A stretch of 64,000 bases of DNA from Hibiscus mutabilis (GCA_019671005.1 CM033752.1:26110969-26174968); one strand, 5' to 3'; numbered from the stretch's first letter, positions 44,522 to 56,364 are shown. Notes: a model not told the origin generated them from the letters alone. Program-made: numbers and translations.

Positions 44522-47111
44522 TATGACATAGCTGCTAGGACTCTATGGATATCCAACTATACCAAAGACTTCACATTAGTGCTTGGGCAAAATCAACATT
44601 ATAATCAACATTCCATGTTCAAAGCATCAATATAAATCATATAAGTCGATATTAGGCAGTTCATACCCAATATCTAAAATCCAATTTATCTTACATAAAT
44701 CATTATACCATATCAATGTATCATATATGCCATTTAATATTTCATTCCATTTGCATAACTTTAATCAACGTACATTTTCATTAATATCAAGTTGACTTAT
44801 CGCATGTCTTCCTCATATCATAGATATAAAATAGGTAAAAATGCACTCACCTTGGCCACTTAACATAATGCCTCACTAAGTCCTAGTTCGATCATTTCTT
44901 TAATAGTACCTCGAACCTTCTTTGATTCGAAATTGACTTCATTAATCACATGAATACAATAAAATATTTGTTAGATTCAAATCTAACAATACCTTAAACA
45001 TTTTGTCTAATAGAATCATTCAAATATAAAATTTCCAAATATTTCTCCTTTCTTCCTTGTATTGTTCAAAAACTCATTATGGTCCTTAGTGACCAATTTG
45101 AACTTCCAATAATTCTCCCGAGCTTGCTAACTAACATTTAAATACAAAATGTTTCAAATTCCATTTTCTAATTGCTTGCGCTACCTTCAAAGATTTACTT
45201 ATACAGGGTAGAATACATACTAGATCTTAATTTCCTTTATATTGGAGAAACTAGATTTGATAACGGTTCTAACGGTATAAACCACATAAATTAATAAAAG
45301 CTACACAAATTATGAAAATTCCTTACATTAACGTCACAGAGTTGTCCAGGCAGAAACTGCTCTGTAATTTTTCTGACCTTTATTCGATTAAAAATTCATA
45401 TATTTTAACTCGGAACTTGCAATCAGTTTCCATTTGTTGGAAACCAAACTAGACTAACAAATCTTTACAATGGTATAAAATTCATTACTAACCATTTTTG
45501 TAGAATTTATGGCAAATTTTTAAACTTACTACCGTAATTCAAATTCTAACATAATTTTCCATAAACAACTTCTAATTTACACCAACTTCTCATTATTTCT
45601 CTACTTGTCAATTTAGTCCCATCACTTTGCCTCAAATGACTAGAATAAAGCTTGTATTCATATGTTCTCTTTACATCCTTCATCAAAATAAGCTTAAACC
45701 TTTACTTCTCTAACTTCTCTTGTTATGTCGAAGTGGTCACCAAATTTCAAATATAAATATTCAAGCTTCTTAACTTTGAAAAGTAGTCCTCAAATCAACA
45801 TTACTACCTTAATTCCATCATTTTAACTAAAAAAATCAGATTTAATCGTTCTACATATCTTCTTTGCCGAATAGACGATTCAAGTTTGCCAATTTGTTTA
45901 AATGGCCACTAATGTGATTAATCGTGGGTTTAGCATTCTAACTTCATTTTCATGTCTCTAACATCATTAATAATGTAAATACACATCAAATTCATAAAAA
46001 TCAGTCTGGTCCCTTAATTTTTGAAGCTTGCCGAAATGGTCCCTATGTATTTAACTTAGGGTTTTGCTTCCAAACAACCAATCAAGCTTACTAGATCATT
46101 AATCCAACATCACAAAACCTAAGTTAGACTTGAATCCATAAAACCTAATCTTCTCTATACAATCCGAAATATGTAGGTTTTAAATCCCAACTCAATAACA
46201 TGACTCTAACATCATACAAGCATGATTCTAACTTAAAATCAACCGTGGATTCCTAAAATCATAAAAGCCCCAATTTGTTCATAAACCCTAATTTCTTCCT
46301 CATATAAAATCTCATCAACCAAGCAAGTATTCTATTGATTATTTACATCAAAAGATAGAGCTCGAAGAGTATAACAACTTTGTAGTTCGAAAGATTACCT
46401 AAAAACTGAGATTCAGGGCTTAAATCGAGCTTGTAAAATTTTTCTCTTCTTTTTCTCTTCACCAAAGTTTTGGAGAGTATTTTTTTCTGATAATTCCTTC
46501 ATATTTCATATATTTAAGACACTTGTATCATTAAAATGAATTTTCAATTCAATAAATTCCATTTTCCAAAAATACCCTCCAACTAGATTTATATTTCTAA
46601 TTTGCCATTTTGTAACATTACAACTAGACTTAGTTGCATTCTAATCAGCCACTGTTCATCCATAAAAGAAATCTCAAAATTCCCTCCATGTCCCTTTTGG
46701 GCAAAATGACCGAAATGCCCTTTACTGATCAACCTATCCACAAAATGCCATTCCATGTCATTTCTATCGACTTAAATTTTTCCCGATCCTTTTAACATCC
46801 AGATATCCTTAAAATGATATTTTATGATTCTTCTAAGGTCCATAGAACTATCTTTGAAATTTTTGCTTGATCCGATTATCCGAATATTTTTATAAACTTT
46901 ATCATTTTATAGTCATTAATACAAACTCCGTACGAAAATCTGGGTAACACGGAAACATCATTCTTAGGGGTAAACTATTCATTTACGGGGTTAAAATACA
47001 TAACTTTTGAAAGTTACACTTTAATCCCTAAACTTTTCTAAAGTTTATACTTTAGCCACAAAACTTAAAAAATTTACATTTTGGTCATTAGCCAAAAATT
47101 GGGATATTACA

Positions 47112-47278
47112 AGACTAACATCATTGAAGCCAAGGATCTTAAGAACTTAAAGCTTAGTGCTCTCATGGGCTCTCTGCTCACTCATGAGTTGATGAGATAA
47201 AGAAATAAGTATGATGAGAAGAAGAAGAAGAAGAAAGAGAAGAATAAAGTATAGAAGAAGAAAGTTGGTGTAACACCC
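47112..47278 (+). pseudogene. Copia-2 gag, middle part between two insertions
   Basis: TNIIEAKDLKNLKLSALMGS then LLTHELM and a stop (TGA to TAA context near 47198). This continues gag text broken at 35990. A Lys-rich AAGAAG repeat follows to 47270. It is cut at 47278 by the next Gypsy LTR and resumes at 60980. Confidence 0.85.
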
Positions 47279-48946
47279 CAAATTTGGGCTTAGATGTTAG
47301 CTAGATCGATTAGACTGTTCAACGGAACTGGATTAGGTGATTTGACCTAGTTTTAGTAATAAATTCTTAATAAATGGTTTTTGGTTAATATAAAATATGG
47401 AAAAATATTAGAAAATGTTTAATTAATATTGTAAGGGTTTTTGAAAACTCAATTTGAAGTAATAAAATCAGATTTTGGGACATTTTGGTCTGGTGACTAA
47501 AATGTAAAGTATTTAAAAATGCTTTGGTGACTAAATCGTAAAAGGGTCAAAACTTAGAATCTTTATGGAGCTAATTTACCAAAGTTTTTAATCAGATTTT
47601 CCCCTTAATTTAGGCATATTTTAAATGGTTTTTTAAAGGTTATTAAATAAAAATAAAAGAGATTTGATTGAAAGGATTTTAATAACCAATTTCATTTTCT
47701 TACGTAACTACTTTTGCTCTCAAATTTTCTCTCAACTTTCTCATCAACCAAACTATCAATTTTACTCCAAAATTCTCAGGAAACATTCCTTTTAGATATC
47801 CTTTTGATTCCCTTTATTTCTACATCAAATTATATTTGTATTATTGGAGATTTCACTCAAACCTTGCCAAATAAGGGAGAAATCAACAATTATAGGTGAT
47901 TTTCATTTCTCTTCTCTAATTAAAGGTTCTTTATTGAAATTCCTAAGTTCTTGATCTTTTACAACTGATTTTTGTGATGTTTTAATGATTGAATCATGAT
48001 TATAATGTTTTAATTGAGTTTTGATAAGAAATTTGATGAATCTTGATACAGATCTAGTTTTGTGTTGATTCTAATTGATTTGGATCATTCATAAGATGTG
48101 TTTTAATGTTCTGAGAAGATAGTAATAAAAGGAATCCCGAAACTAAGTGAATTGCTAATTTTCTAGGTTGTAAATAGTTAGAGAGTAATATAAGGTTGTT
48201 ATATTGTTGTTTTTGGATGATAATTGATGATGTTGAGATGTTAAAATAGTTAGGTTTTGGCTGGGCTTGTTTAGGTAGAGTTTTGTGGTGTTTTCGGATG
48301 TTTTAAGGAGGTATTTAATGGTTTTTAGTGAGGCGAAGTTGAGGAGATGTGTTGTTGTATTTAGAGATGCATGGAAATGCATTAATCCTATGTTTTTGTG
48401 TGGTTAAAACAGGGGAGATAGATCCTTCATCCTTTCCAGAGGTTCCGGAGGCTTCGAAAGCTTGATTTTGCATCGGCTAGTGGAGCGTTGTGTTGTCGAT
48501 GAGTGGAAACGTGGTATACTAATTTTAAAAAAATTGAAGATGATTTTTGGGAGTTTAGATTAAGATTGAAACACTTGTCTAAGCTCGGAAGTATGTATTG
48601 GTTGATCTTTCTCTCGTTTTTTATTTTGCAAAATACAATCTTATGCACATGTTTATGGTTTTGATTACTTACTATTATATACATGTTTTAGAAGTGAAAG
48701 ATGTTGCAAATGATCATATATGTTGATTATTGAGTATGGAAAATGGCTTATGAAAAGAATTTTGAGAATACTAGAATACATGGTTTAATGTATTGGAAAT
48801 TGGTTTAATTTGATGCATATGTAAAATAGTGAGGTAATGTGGTTTTATAGAGTATATTGGCAAGTGGCTAAGATTAAAAGTTCTTAGATATAGTTGGCTA
48901 GCCTTAGGGTTTAAGGTGCACTATAATAAGTCACCTCATGTGTGTT

Positions 48947-49020
48947 GAGGGGTCAAGAGTGTGCCATTCTCCACCATGAGAACCGCAGCAGTCGAGGGGT
49001 CAAGAATGTGCAAATTCTCC
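48947..49020 (+). repeat. Two-copy 47-bp repeat, Gypsy-3 LTR
   Basis: GAGGGGTCAAGAGTGTGCC at 48947 and GAGGGGTCAAGAATGTGC at 48994, each ending ATTCTCC. Each can pair AGANT with ATTCT around GTGC. It is at the place of the hairpin series in other LTRs. Confidence 0.75.
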
Positions 49021-49445
49021 CGCTGATAGATTTATACATCATAACCATTAAGGGCTGCTCCGGTTTGAGGATCTATGTGAAGTGGTCGAAGGAACCACTT
49101 AGGAAATCTGTGTATCCGATGTGTTTTTATAAATAGATTAAAATGGTTTTTGGGTCACTTGAATGCTAATATATAATATAATGTATCATGAGAAATGGAT
49201 TATATTTTGTATAATATGGTTTATAGGTGAGATGCTCTCTAAGCTTGCTACTTTTTAGGTTTTAGCATGAAAAAGCTTAAATTGAGGTTTATAATAGAAA
49301 TCCATGATACATGTGTTGCAATTGTTTAAAAGTGCATATTTGTAAAGATTATAGAAGCATGAGATGTTTTGGCATGAGCTTTAATACTTATTTGGAAACA
49401 AAATGGTTTTAAAAGCATTGATAAGTTTTTTTGAGATTTCCTCAC

Positions 49446-49461
49446 TAAGCTTATAAGCTTA
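49446..49461 (+). other. Conserved LTR hairpin, Gypsy-3 5' LTR copy
   Basis: TAAGCTTATAAGCTTA, a perfect 16-base palindrome after CTCAC and before CGCTCTCC. The 3' LTR copy is 56365-56380 with one change. Confidence 0.82.
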
Positions 49462-49898
49462 CGCTCTCCTTTCTCATCAATGTAGAGAAGTAAGCATTTT
49501 TGGACAGCAATCAAGTAAGGGGCAATCCAAGGGAAAAGCAATTTCAAGTATGGTTTTATAAATACTATGTAGTAATAAGAGACAATGTGACTGAGTTGTA
49601 ATTGAGAGGGTTGTTTTGGTTACTCCCTGGTTTGGACAAGTTTTATTTGATGTTTTGAACTTTTATGATGCTTTATAACTTGCTTTGAGGGGTTGGGATA
49701 TGTTTTGCATGCTTGGGTAAAGATCATGCATATAGGATCTTTGTTTGGTTTTGCTATGATGTGAATGATCCTCTACCATGCCTATTTGATTGTAGAAATG
49801 TTGCTAGACTTGTTATATAATGATTAAGTAATGTTTGGAGGATGTTATATTGAGTCAAAGTATCATATGTTCGACCAAGAGGTCATTACAGGCCAGTC

Positions 49899-50178
49899 TG
49901 TACCGGTACAGGTCCTCAGGGATCGGTACGCGGGGCTTGTATTTGCTCAAATCTGTGCAAAATTGCACAGGAGTATTGGTATGCTTTGTAGTCATTTTGA
50001 TACGAGTAGATGAAATTAACATTGGTGTCGATACACGAGCAACCGTATCGGTACGCCCTTTAGCCATTGGAATCCCCTGGTTTTGATATCGAACAACCGT
50101 ATCAGTACGTTTGAGAACTGTACCAAAACCCTCTGTAAATTGAATTTGTATCGACACGGGAAGTAGGTGTACCAGTAC
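49899..50178. repeat. TGTACCGGTACA-type dyad cluster, Gypsy-3 5' LTR
   Basis: TGTACCGGTACA (49899-49910, perfect), ATCGGTACG (49922), GTATTGGTATG (49974), GTGTCGATACAC (50026), CGTATCGGTACG (50044), TTTTGATATCGAAC (50080), CGTATCAGTACG (50098), GTATCGACACG (50148) and GTACCAGTAC (50169). The 3' LTR repeats the set at 56817-56925 and 60450-60560, split by the solo LTR. Confidence 0.85.
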
Positions 50179-50607
50179 ATAGTTAGTTAATTCTGGTAAA
50201 ATGTTTTCTAAAGTTTGAATCTTTGTAGCTTAGTCTTTGTTTCTTAATCATGCAATTAAAAGAGTTTGGATGATTGTTTTAAGTTGAAATTTAACCGATA
50301 TGCATGAAACCTACTTATTAATTTTTGGTAACTTTGGATTTAAGGAAGTCCTTATAATTTTCCAAAATTGCAATTTGGTCCTTAAAGTATGTTCTTATTC
50401 AATTAGATGTCAATTCGACGCTCGATTGAGTTGTAAATTTCACCACTGTTAGTATGATCACCTTAAGAATTAATAATGCATTTAGATAAGATAAAATGAA
50501 AAAATGGTCCATTTTCAAGTAATTCGTTTGGGTTTATCTCTGCAAACCCAATGTAGCTCGCTCAGTTCAGTCTGATGTCTAGGCCGGGTCAAGGGGATTA
50601 CATTTGG

Positions 50608-50619
50608 TGGTATCAGAGC
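50608..50619 (+). other. Gypsy-3 primer-binding site, tRNA-Met
   Basis: TGGTATCAGAGC, a perfect match to the plant initiator tRNA-Met site, 5 bases after the LTR. Confidence 0.92.
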
Positions 50620-50888
50620 GAGGTTAAGATTGTTGGGAGGTGGGTTATGGTTGTTCGATGTATTGTTGTTGTATGATTATGTTGTATAGCATGCACGATG
50701 TATGATTTTGTGAGTTTATGTTTGAAATGTGTTATGTTAGGGTAAAAGCTTAGGGACACATTGCCTTATTACTACAAGTGTATAATGATTTTTGTTTTGA
50801 AACATGTGCGACTTGGATTCTTGCTTCAAGCTAGCCTAATTGTTTTGTTTTCTTGCTTTATCATGCTTTAGAATCATATTTTCGAGAA

Positions 50889-52030
50889 ATGGGTCTGAGA
50901 CGAGAGAGAAGAGCTTATATGGGTGGTGTTGTGGATAGACATAATGATGAGTTGCCTCATTCTCCCCTGATTCCTCATGTTGGTGCTAGAGTTGAGGGTG
51001 GTGTGCCTCAGGCACCGCAAGGACCAATTTTCAGGGATATGACATCGTTGATCCAGGTGATGACTAGAGCATTTTAGGTAATTATGGCTGGGGTACAAGT
51101 ACCTGCACCAGTACCTACGACAGCTATTAAAAGCGGGACTTCCGTTGGAGCGTTTGCGTAGTTTGAGAGGTACAAAGTTTAGGGGTTTAGCTCCAAAGGC
51201 AGCTGAGGAGTGGTTTGCCAGTATTGAGAGGATTCCTAGGTAGATAAAGTGTATAGATGTTCGTAAGTTGGGTTGTATAGTATTTTTGCTTTAGGGGGAT
51301 GCTTATAGTTGGTGAACGACTTTTATCCCGGGTATGGCACCTGCAGATGTGATGTGGGAGTTCTTTTGTGCTGCTTTCCAGAAGAAGTATCTGGGTTCTC
51401 ATTACGAAGATGAAAAGAAGCAGGAGTTTATGGCGTTGGCACAGGGGAGCATGTCTGTGTCAAAATATGAGGTTTAGTTTGTTTGGTTGAGCCAGTATAC
51501 ACCTGAGCTGGTTTTTGATGAGCGATAACGATGTGATCATTTCTGGCATGGGCTGATTAAAGAAGTGAAAACTTATATGCTGGCTATAGATTACATGAAG
51601 TTTGATGTCTTGGTTTCTCGAGCTAAAGATATAGAGTAGAATCTAGGATTATCCTTTAGGTCGGGGAGTTCTTCTGCTGGGAAGAGGATTGCTGAGTTAG
51701 ATGTTGGCAGAGATCGGTATAAGAAGTATCAGGATAGGAGGTGTCACCCTGATTAGAGACATGGAGGGAGTAGTGCTAGGTGTTGACAGTACAGTTAGAG
51801 CACCTATGTTTGAGCACCTGAGTTTGGGCAATATGGTAGGTGACATTCATGAGAGTGTTGGGGTACTCTTGGTACATGTTGGAGCCGTGGTTCATGAGAT
51901 TACATTAGGCGTGATTGTTCGCAGTTGGCTAGGGATGGATAGGCTCCTACACTTGCTGTTATACCACAGAGAGGCCATGTGTATGGCCGAGGTAATTTTC
52001 AGCGTAGGGATAAAGGTTAGAGACTCATAC
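50889..52030 (+). pseudogene. Gypsy-3 gag
   Basis: ATG at 50889 gives MGLRRERRAYMGGVVDRHND and a proline-rich stretch to a stop at 51075. The capsid part is readable in shifting frames: RSLRGTKFRGLAPKAAEEWF, ASIERIP, PADVMWEFFCAAFQKKYLGS, KKQEFMALAQGSMSVSKYEV and YTPELVFDER (51150-51530). The zinc knuckle near 51880-51930 (SxDYIRRDC) has lost its first Cys pair. PQRGHVYGRGNFQRRDKG near 51970 leads into protease. Stops include several TAG at Gln or Trp sites. Confidence 0.85.
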
Positions 52031-52031
52031 T

Positions 52032-52560
52032 GTGGCAGTTCAACCTAAGGGTGGTAGACCGATGAGAATCTACGTGCATCGTGTGGAAAGGAATGATACA
52101 AATATGATTGCAGGTATTTTTACTTTGCAGTATATATTCTTACTTTCTTTGATAGATTTTGGTTCTACACATTCATACATCTTGCACGAACATGCACGTT
52201 TGCTTGATATACCTGTAGAAGTGTTAGATGTGGGTATACGAGTAACTAGTTCTTTTGGTGAGACAACAGTCTCTAAGAGGTTGTTTAGGAGATGTCTTTT
52301 GATGGTTCAAGGTTATGTGTTTGCGGCTGATTTGATGGAGTTGTCGTTTCATGGTTTTGATGTAATCTTGAGATGGATTGGTTGTCTGAACATAGGGTTG
52401 TGGTTGATTTTGAGACCAAGCGAGTTTTGTTGAAACTTGCTAAGGATTATGAAGTGGTGGTTATGGGCGAGAATGTTAAATTCTTGTCCAATGTAGTTTC
52501 GACTTTGGAGGCACAAAGTTGTTGGAGCTTGGGGTCAAGCATACCTAGCTTATGTTATGA
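52032..52560 (+). pseudogene. Gypsy-3 protease
   Basis: 133 open codons: VQPKGGRPMRIYVHRVERND, then LSLIDFGSTHSYILHEHARL. The active-site triad is normally D-S/T-G; here it is D-F-G (codon TTT at 52157-52159), so it should be dead. A frameshift near 52372 lies inside VILGMDWL; the sense continues as MDWLSEHRVVVDFETKRVLL to about 52500, then the linker to RT. Protease would cut the Gag-Pol polyprotein. Confidence 0.87.
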
Positions 52561-53468
52561 ACCCAAATATGAAGGAGGTGCGAGTCCAAGATATCTGCAC
52601 TGGTTGTGTTTTTCTAGGGGTGTTTTCAGAGGAGTTGTTTGGATTACCACCGGATAGAGAGGTAGAGTTTTGTATTAAGACGAATGCGAATACGACTTCA
52701 GTGTTGATTTCACCGTATCGTATGGCACCGAAGGAGTTGAAGACGTAGCTTCAGGAGTTGTTGGATTATGGTTTTATCTGACCTAGTGTGTCACCGTGGA
52801 GAGCACCAGTGTTGTTTATGAAGAAAAATGATGGTACGATGTGAATGTGCATTGATTATCAGCAACTGAACAAGTTTTCAATTAATAATAAGTATCCATT
52901 GCTGAGGATTGATGATTTGTTTGATCAATTTTGGGGTACTACGGTGTTTTTCAAGATTGATCTGAGGTCTGGGTATTATCAGTTAAAGGTGAAAGATAAA
53001 GACGTGCCGAAGATAGATTTTTGCACGCATTACAAGTATTATGAGTTCTTAGTGATGCCATTCAGGTTGACTAATACGCCTACAACTTTCATGTACATGA
53101 TGAATCGGGTGTTCCGTGAATTCTTAGATCAATTTCTGGTAGTGTTCATTGATGAGTTTCTCGTGTACTCTTGTACCAAGGAGGGTCACGATCAACATCT
53201 ACGGATTGTGTTGCAAATTCTATTGGATAATAAGCTTTATGCTAAGATGAGCAAATGTGAGTTTTGGATTAAGCAAGTGGTTTTTCTTGGTCATGTTGTT
53301 TCAATGGAAGGTATTCGTGTGGATCCGCAGAAGATTGAGGCGGCTGTGAATTGGAAGCAACCTAAGTCAGTGACGGAGGTTCATAGTTTTTTGGCGTTAG
53401 CATGGTATTATTGTCGCTTTGTGGATGGTTTTTCGAAGGTTGTTGCTCCTTTGACGAAGTTGTTATAA
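52561..53468 (+). pseudogene. Gypsy-3 reverse transcriptase
   Basis: MKEVRVQDICTGCVFLGVFS, EELFGLPPDREVEF and SPYRMAPKELKT, then stops at 52746 (TAG for Gln), 52779 (TGA for Arg) and 52842 (TGA for Arg). It is then open for 207 codons: CIDYQQLNKFSINNKYPLL, FFKIDLRSGYYQLKVKD with the first Asp, and LVMPFRLTNTPTTF. The active-site box reads VVFIDEFLVYS: the last Asp of FIDD is Glu (GAG at 53154-53156). KLYAKMSKCEFWIKQVVFLG and the thumb follow to a stop at 53466. Confidence 0.93.
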
Positions 53469-53940
53469 AAGGATGTAGGTTTTGAGTGGACGGAGGGTAG
53501 ACAACAAGCTTTTGATAAGTTGAAGGAAGCTTTGACGCAAGCTCTGATCTTAATTCAACCTGATATAGGGAAAGAGCTTGTAGTGTATAGGGATGCATCC
53601 TATGTTGGTTTGGAGTGTGTTGATGCAAGGTGGTAAGTTTATGGCTTATGCATCTAGGTAGTTGAAGGTACACGAGTGTAACTATCCTACGCATGATATA
53701 GACCTTGCTGCGGTGGTGTTTACGTTGAAGATTTAGAGGCATTATCTTTAAGGTAATAAGTGTATTGTGTACACGGATCACAAGAGTTTGAAGTATTTGA
53801 TGTCACAAAAGGAGTTGAATCTTAAGAAATGGAGATGATTGGAGTTACTTAAAGATTATGATTTGATGATTGAGTATCATCTGGGTAAGGCTAATGCTGT
53901 AGCCAATGCCTTGAGTAGGAAGGTTGCAGTGGAGCTGAGG
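53469..53940 (+). pseudogene. Gypsy-3 RNase H
   Basis: KDVGFEWTEGRQQAFDKLKE and ELVVYRDASYVGL with the first Asp, then a frameshift near 53625 before GGKFMAYASR. A TAG stop follows at 53659, then LKVHECNYPTHDIDLAAVVF (family Glu of HDLEL is Asp here). YTDHKSLKYLMSQKELNLKK, a stop, and the tether HLGKANAVANALSRKV end the domain. Inactive. Confidence 0.87.
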
Positions 53941-54880
53941 GTAATGTTTGCTCGGTTGAATATGACGTAGGACGGTAGTTTGTTGGTTGAGTTGCAAGTG
54001 AGCCATTGTTGTTACAGTTGATGGAGGAGAAACAACCGTATGATGATTCATTGGTACCACATGTTAAGGATATTATGGATGGCATCAGGAGAATTTTTGT
54101 TTTAATGTTGAGGGTGTTTTGTGTTTCAACAGTCGAGTGGTTGTACCAAAGGATGAGGAGTTAAGGCACACTATCTTGACTAAAGTGCATTCGAGTCCTT
54201 TTTCTATGAATCTAGGAAGTACAAAGATGTCTCAGGATTTGAAAAAGGAATATTTATGGGTTGGGTTGAAGAAGGATGTAGCTGATTTTGTTGCTCTTTG
54301 TATGGTGTGTCGGCATGTTAAGGCTGAGCATCAATTTCCTTATAGATTGTTGCAACCGTTGAGGATTCTGGAATAGAAGTAGGAGAGAATTACCATGGAT
54401 TTTGTAACCGGTTTGCCTTTGATGCCATCAAAGAAGAATTACGTATGGGTGATTGTCTATAGGTTTACGAAGTGTGCACATTTTCTGGCCATGCATACGA
54501 CGTATACTTTGGATAAGTTGGCAGAGTTGTATGTTGCTGAGATTGTGAGGTTGCATGGGGTGCCTAAGTTTATAGTATCAAATAGGGATCCACGCTTTAC
54601 AATGAGGTTTTGAGAGTGTTTGTATAGGGCTTTGGGTACGCGGTTGAATTTCAGTACTTCGTATCAACCTCAAATAGATGGTCAATCTGAATGCATTATC
54701 CAAGTTTTAGAAGATATGTTGCGGTGTTGCATCATTGATTTTCAAGGAACGTGGCAGAAACAACTACCATTGGTGGAGTTTGCCTATACAATTAGTTATC
54801 AGGCTAGTATTCAAATGGCTTCGTATGAAGCTTTGTATAGTAGGAGGTGTTACACACCACTTTGTTGGGGAAGGTAGGTG
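53941..54880 (+). pseudogene. Gypsy-3 integrase, zinc finger and DDE core
   Basis: HHCC finger: KVHSSPFSMNLGSTKM then CMVCRHVKAEHQ (54185-54335). The second His is Asn (AAT at 54209-54211). Core: MDFVTGLPLMPSKKNYVWVI with the first Asp (54395 on), then IVSNRDPRFTMRF, where the second catalytic Asp is Asn (AAT at 54581-54583), and SYQPQIDGQSECIIQVLEDM with the Glu kept. Stops lie at 54374 and 54611. The core runs to about 54880, with frame change before 54847. Confidence 0.9.
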
Positions 54881-55413
54881 AGAAGTATGTTTCTTTGCTT
54901 GATGTGCTGAAGGACACTAATGAGAAGGTGAAGTTTATTAGTGATCGGTTGAAGGTAGCTTCGGATCGAAAAAAGTCATATGCTGACTTGAAGCTTCGGG
55001 AGATTCAGTTTGCGGTTAGAGACAAAGTGTTTCTTAAGGTTTCACCTTGGAAGAAGGTAATGAGGTTTGGACGAAAAGGCAAGTTGAGTGTGAGGTTTAT
55101 TGGACTATATGAGGTCTTAGAGCATGTTGGTTCAGTTGCTTATAGGTTGAGGTTGCCTGCAGAATTGGAGAAGATACATGATGTTTTCCATGTATCGATG
55201 CTTCAGAGATATAGATTGGACCAATCGTATGTGATGCCTGTTGACGAGATTGAGTTGAATTTGGATTTGACCTATGATGATGAACATGTGAGAATTCTGG
55301 ATTCAAGTAGCAAGGTTCTTCGTGGAAAGACAATTGAGTTGGTAAAGGTGTTGTGGCGACATCGTGGTGTAGAGGAAGCCACATGGGAAAGTAAGGATGA
55401 CATGAAGAAGTAG
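54881..55413 (+). CDS. Gypsy-3 integrase C-terminus and chromodomain, locally open
   Basis: Open to a TAG at 55411. KVASDRKKSYADLKLREIQF, AVRDKVFLKVSPWKKVMRFG, RKGKLSVRFIGLYEVLEHVG and VFHVSMLQRYRLDQSYVMP are the integrase C-terminal module. VRILDSSSKVLRGKTIELVK and VLWRHRGVEEATWESKDDMK form the end of a chromodomain, the mark of chromoviruses, which tethers integration to certain histone marks. Only this segment is unbroken; it is the 3' end of a dead pol gene, not a stand-alone gene. Confidence 0.85.
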
Positions 55414-55456
55414 TTTCCTTACCTTTTTCCTTCAGGTAAATTTTGAAGATGAAATT

Positions 55457-55474
55457 TCTTAAGAGGAGGAGAGT
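55457..55474 (+). other. Gypsy-3 polypurine tract
   Basis: TTCTTAAGAGGAGGAGAGT lies at the 3' LTR start, same place and type as the tracts of Gypsy-1 and Gypsy-2. Confidence 0.78.
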
Positions 55475-56364
55475 TGTAACGCCCCAAATTTTGGCCTAGA
55501 TGTTAGCTAGATCAATGAAACGGTTCAGGGGAACTGGATTAGGAGATTCGATCTAGTTTTAGGAATAAATTCTTAATAAATGGTTTTTGGTTAAAATAAA
55601 ATATGGAAAAATATTAGAAAATGTTTAATTAATATTCTAAGGATTTTGTAAAACTCAATTTGAAGTGAGAATATCGGATTTTGGGACATTTTGGTCTGGT
55701 GACTAAATGTAAAGTTTTCAAAACTATTTGGTGACTAAATTGTAGAAGGGTCAGAACTTAGAATCTTTATGGAGCTAATTTACCAAAGTTTTTAATCAGA
55801 TTTTCCCTTAATTTATGCTATTTTTAAATATTTTTAAAAGGTTATTAAATAAAAATAAAAAAGATTTGATTAAAAGGATTTTAATAACCAATTTCATTTT
55901 CTTACGTAACTACTTTTGCTCTCAACTTTTCTCCCAACTTTCTCAGCAACCAAACTATAAATTTTACTCCAGAATTCTTAGGAAACATTTATTTTAGATT
56001 TCTTTTTGATTTCCTAATTGATTCCCTTGATTTCTACGTCAAATTCTATTTGTTTTCTTGGAGATTTCACTCAAACCTTGCCAATTAAGGGAGAAATCAA
56101 CAATTAGAGGTGATTTTCGTTTCTCTCCTCTAATATGGTTTATACATGGGACGCTCTTTAAGCTTGCTACTTTTTAGGTTTTAGCATGAGAAAGCTTAAA
56201 TTGAGGTTTATGCTAGAAATCCATGATACATGTGTTGCAACTGTTCAAAAGTGCATATTTGTGAAGATTATAGAAGCATGAGATGTTTTGGCATGAGCTT
56301 TAATACTTATTTGGAAACAAAATGGTTTTAAAAGCATTTGTGAGTGTTTTTGAGATTGTCTCAC

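Larger units (their letters stand above)
35991..47111 (-). mobile_element. Gypsy-2, full-length Tekay-like chromovirus in Copia-2
   Basis: LTRs at 43450-47111 (5') and 35991-39565 (3'), tRNA-Met primer site at 43431-43447 and polypurine tract at 39566-39580, all read on the minus strand. Gag-pol relics lie between. The two LTRs differ by eye at about a dozen places in their first 110 bases, so it is not recent. Flanks AGATC (35986-35990) and AGACT (47112-47116) may be a decayed target duplication. Confidence 0.93.
43450..47111 (-). mobile_element. Gypsy-2 5' LTR
   Basis: 3662 bp; minus strand TGTAATATCCC to GGGTGTTACA. Full ends are kept. The hairpin series here is at 44336-44521, with several arms decayed or replaced relative to the sister LTR, and the conserved hairpin is at 43995-44010. 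Confidence 0.93.
47279..50602 (+). mobile_element. Gypsy-3 5' LTR
   Basis: 3324 bp, complete ends. Contains a 47-bp direct repeat (48947, 48994), the palindromic conserved hairpin (49446-49461) and the GTAC dyad cluster (49899-50178). Confidence 0.94.

Noticed and set aside
54881..55413. Chromodomain-containing open frame as a host gene
   Set aside because: It is the continuous 3' end of Gypsy-3 pol, directly followed by the polypurine tract and LTR.
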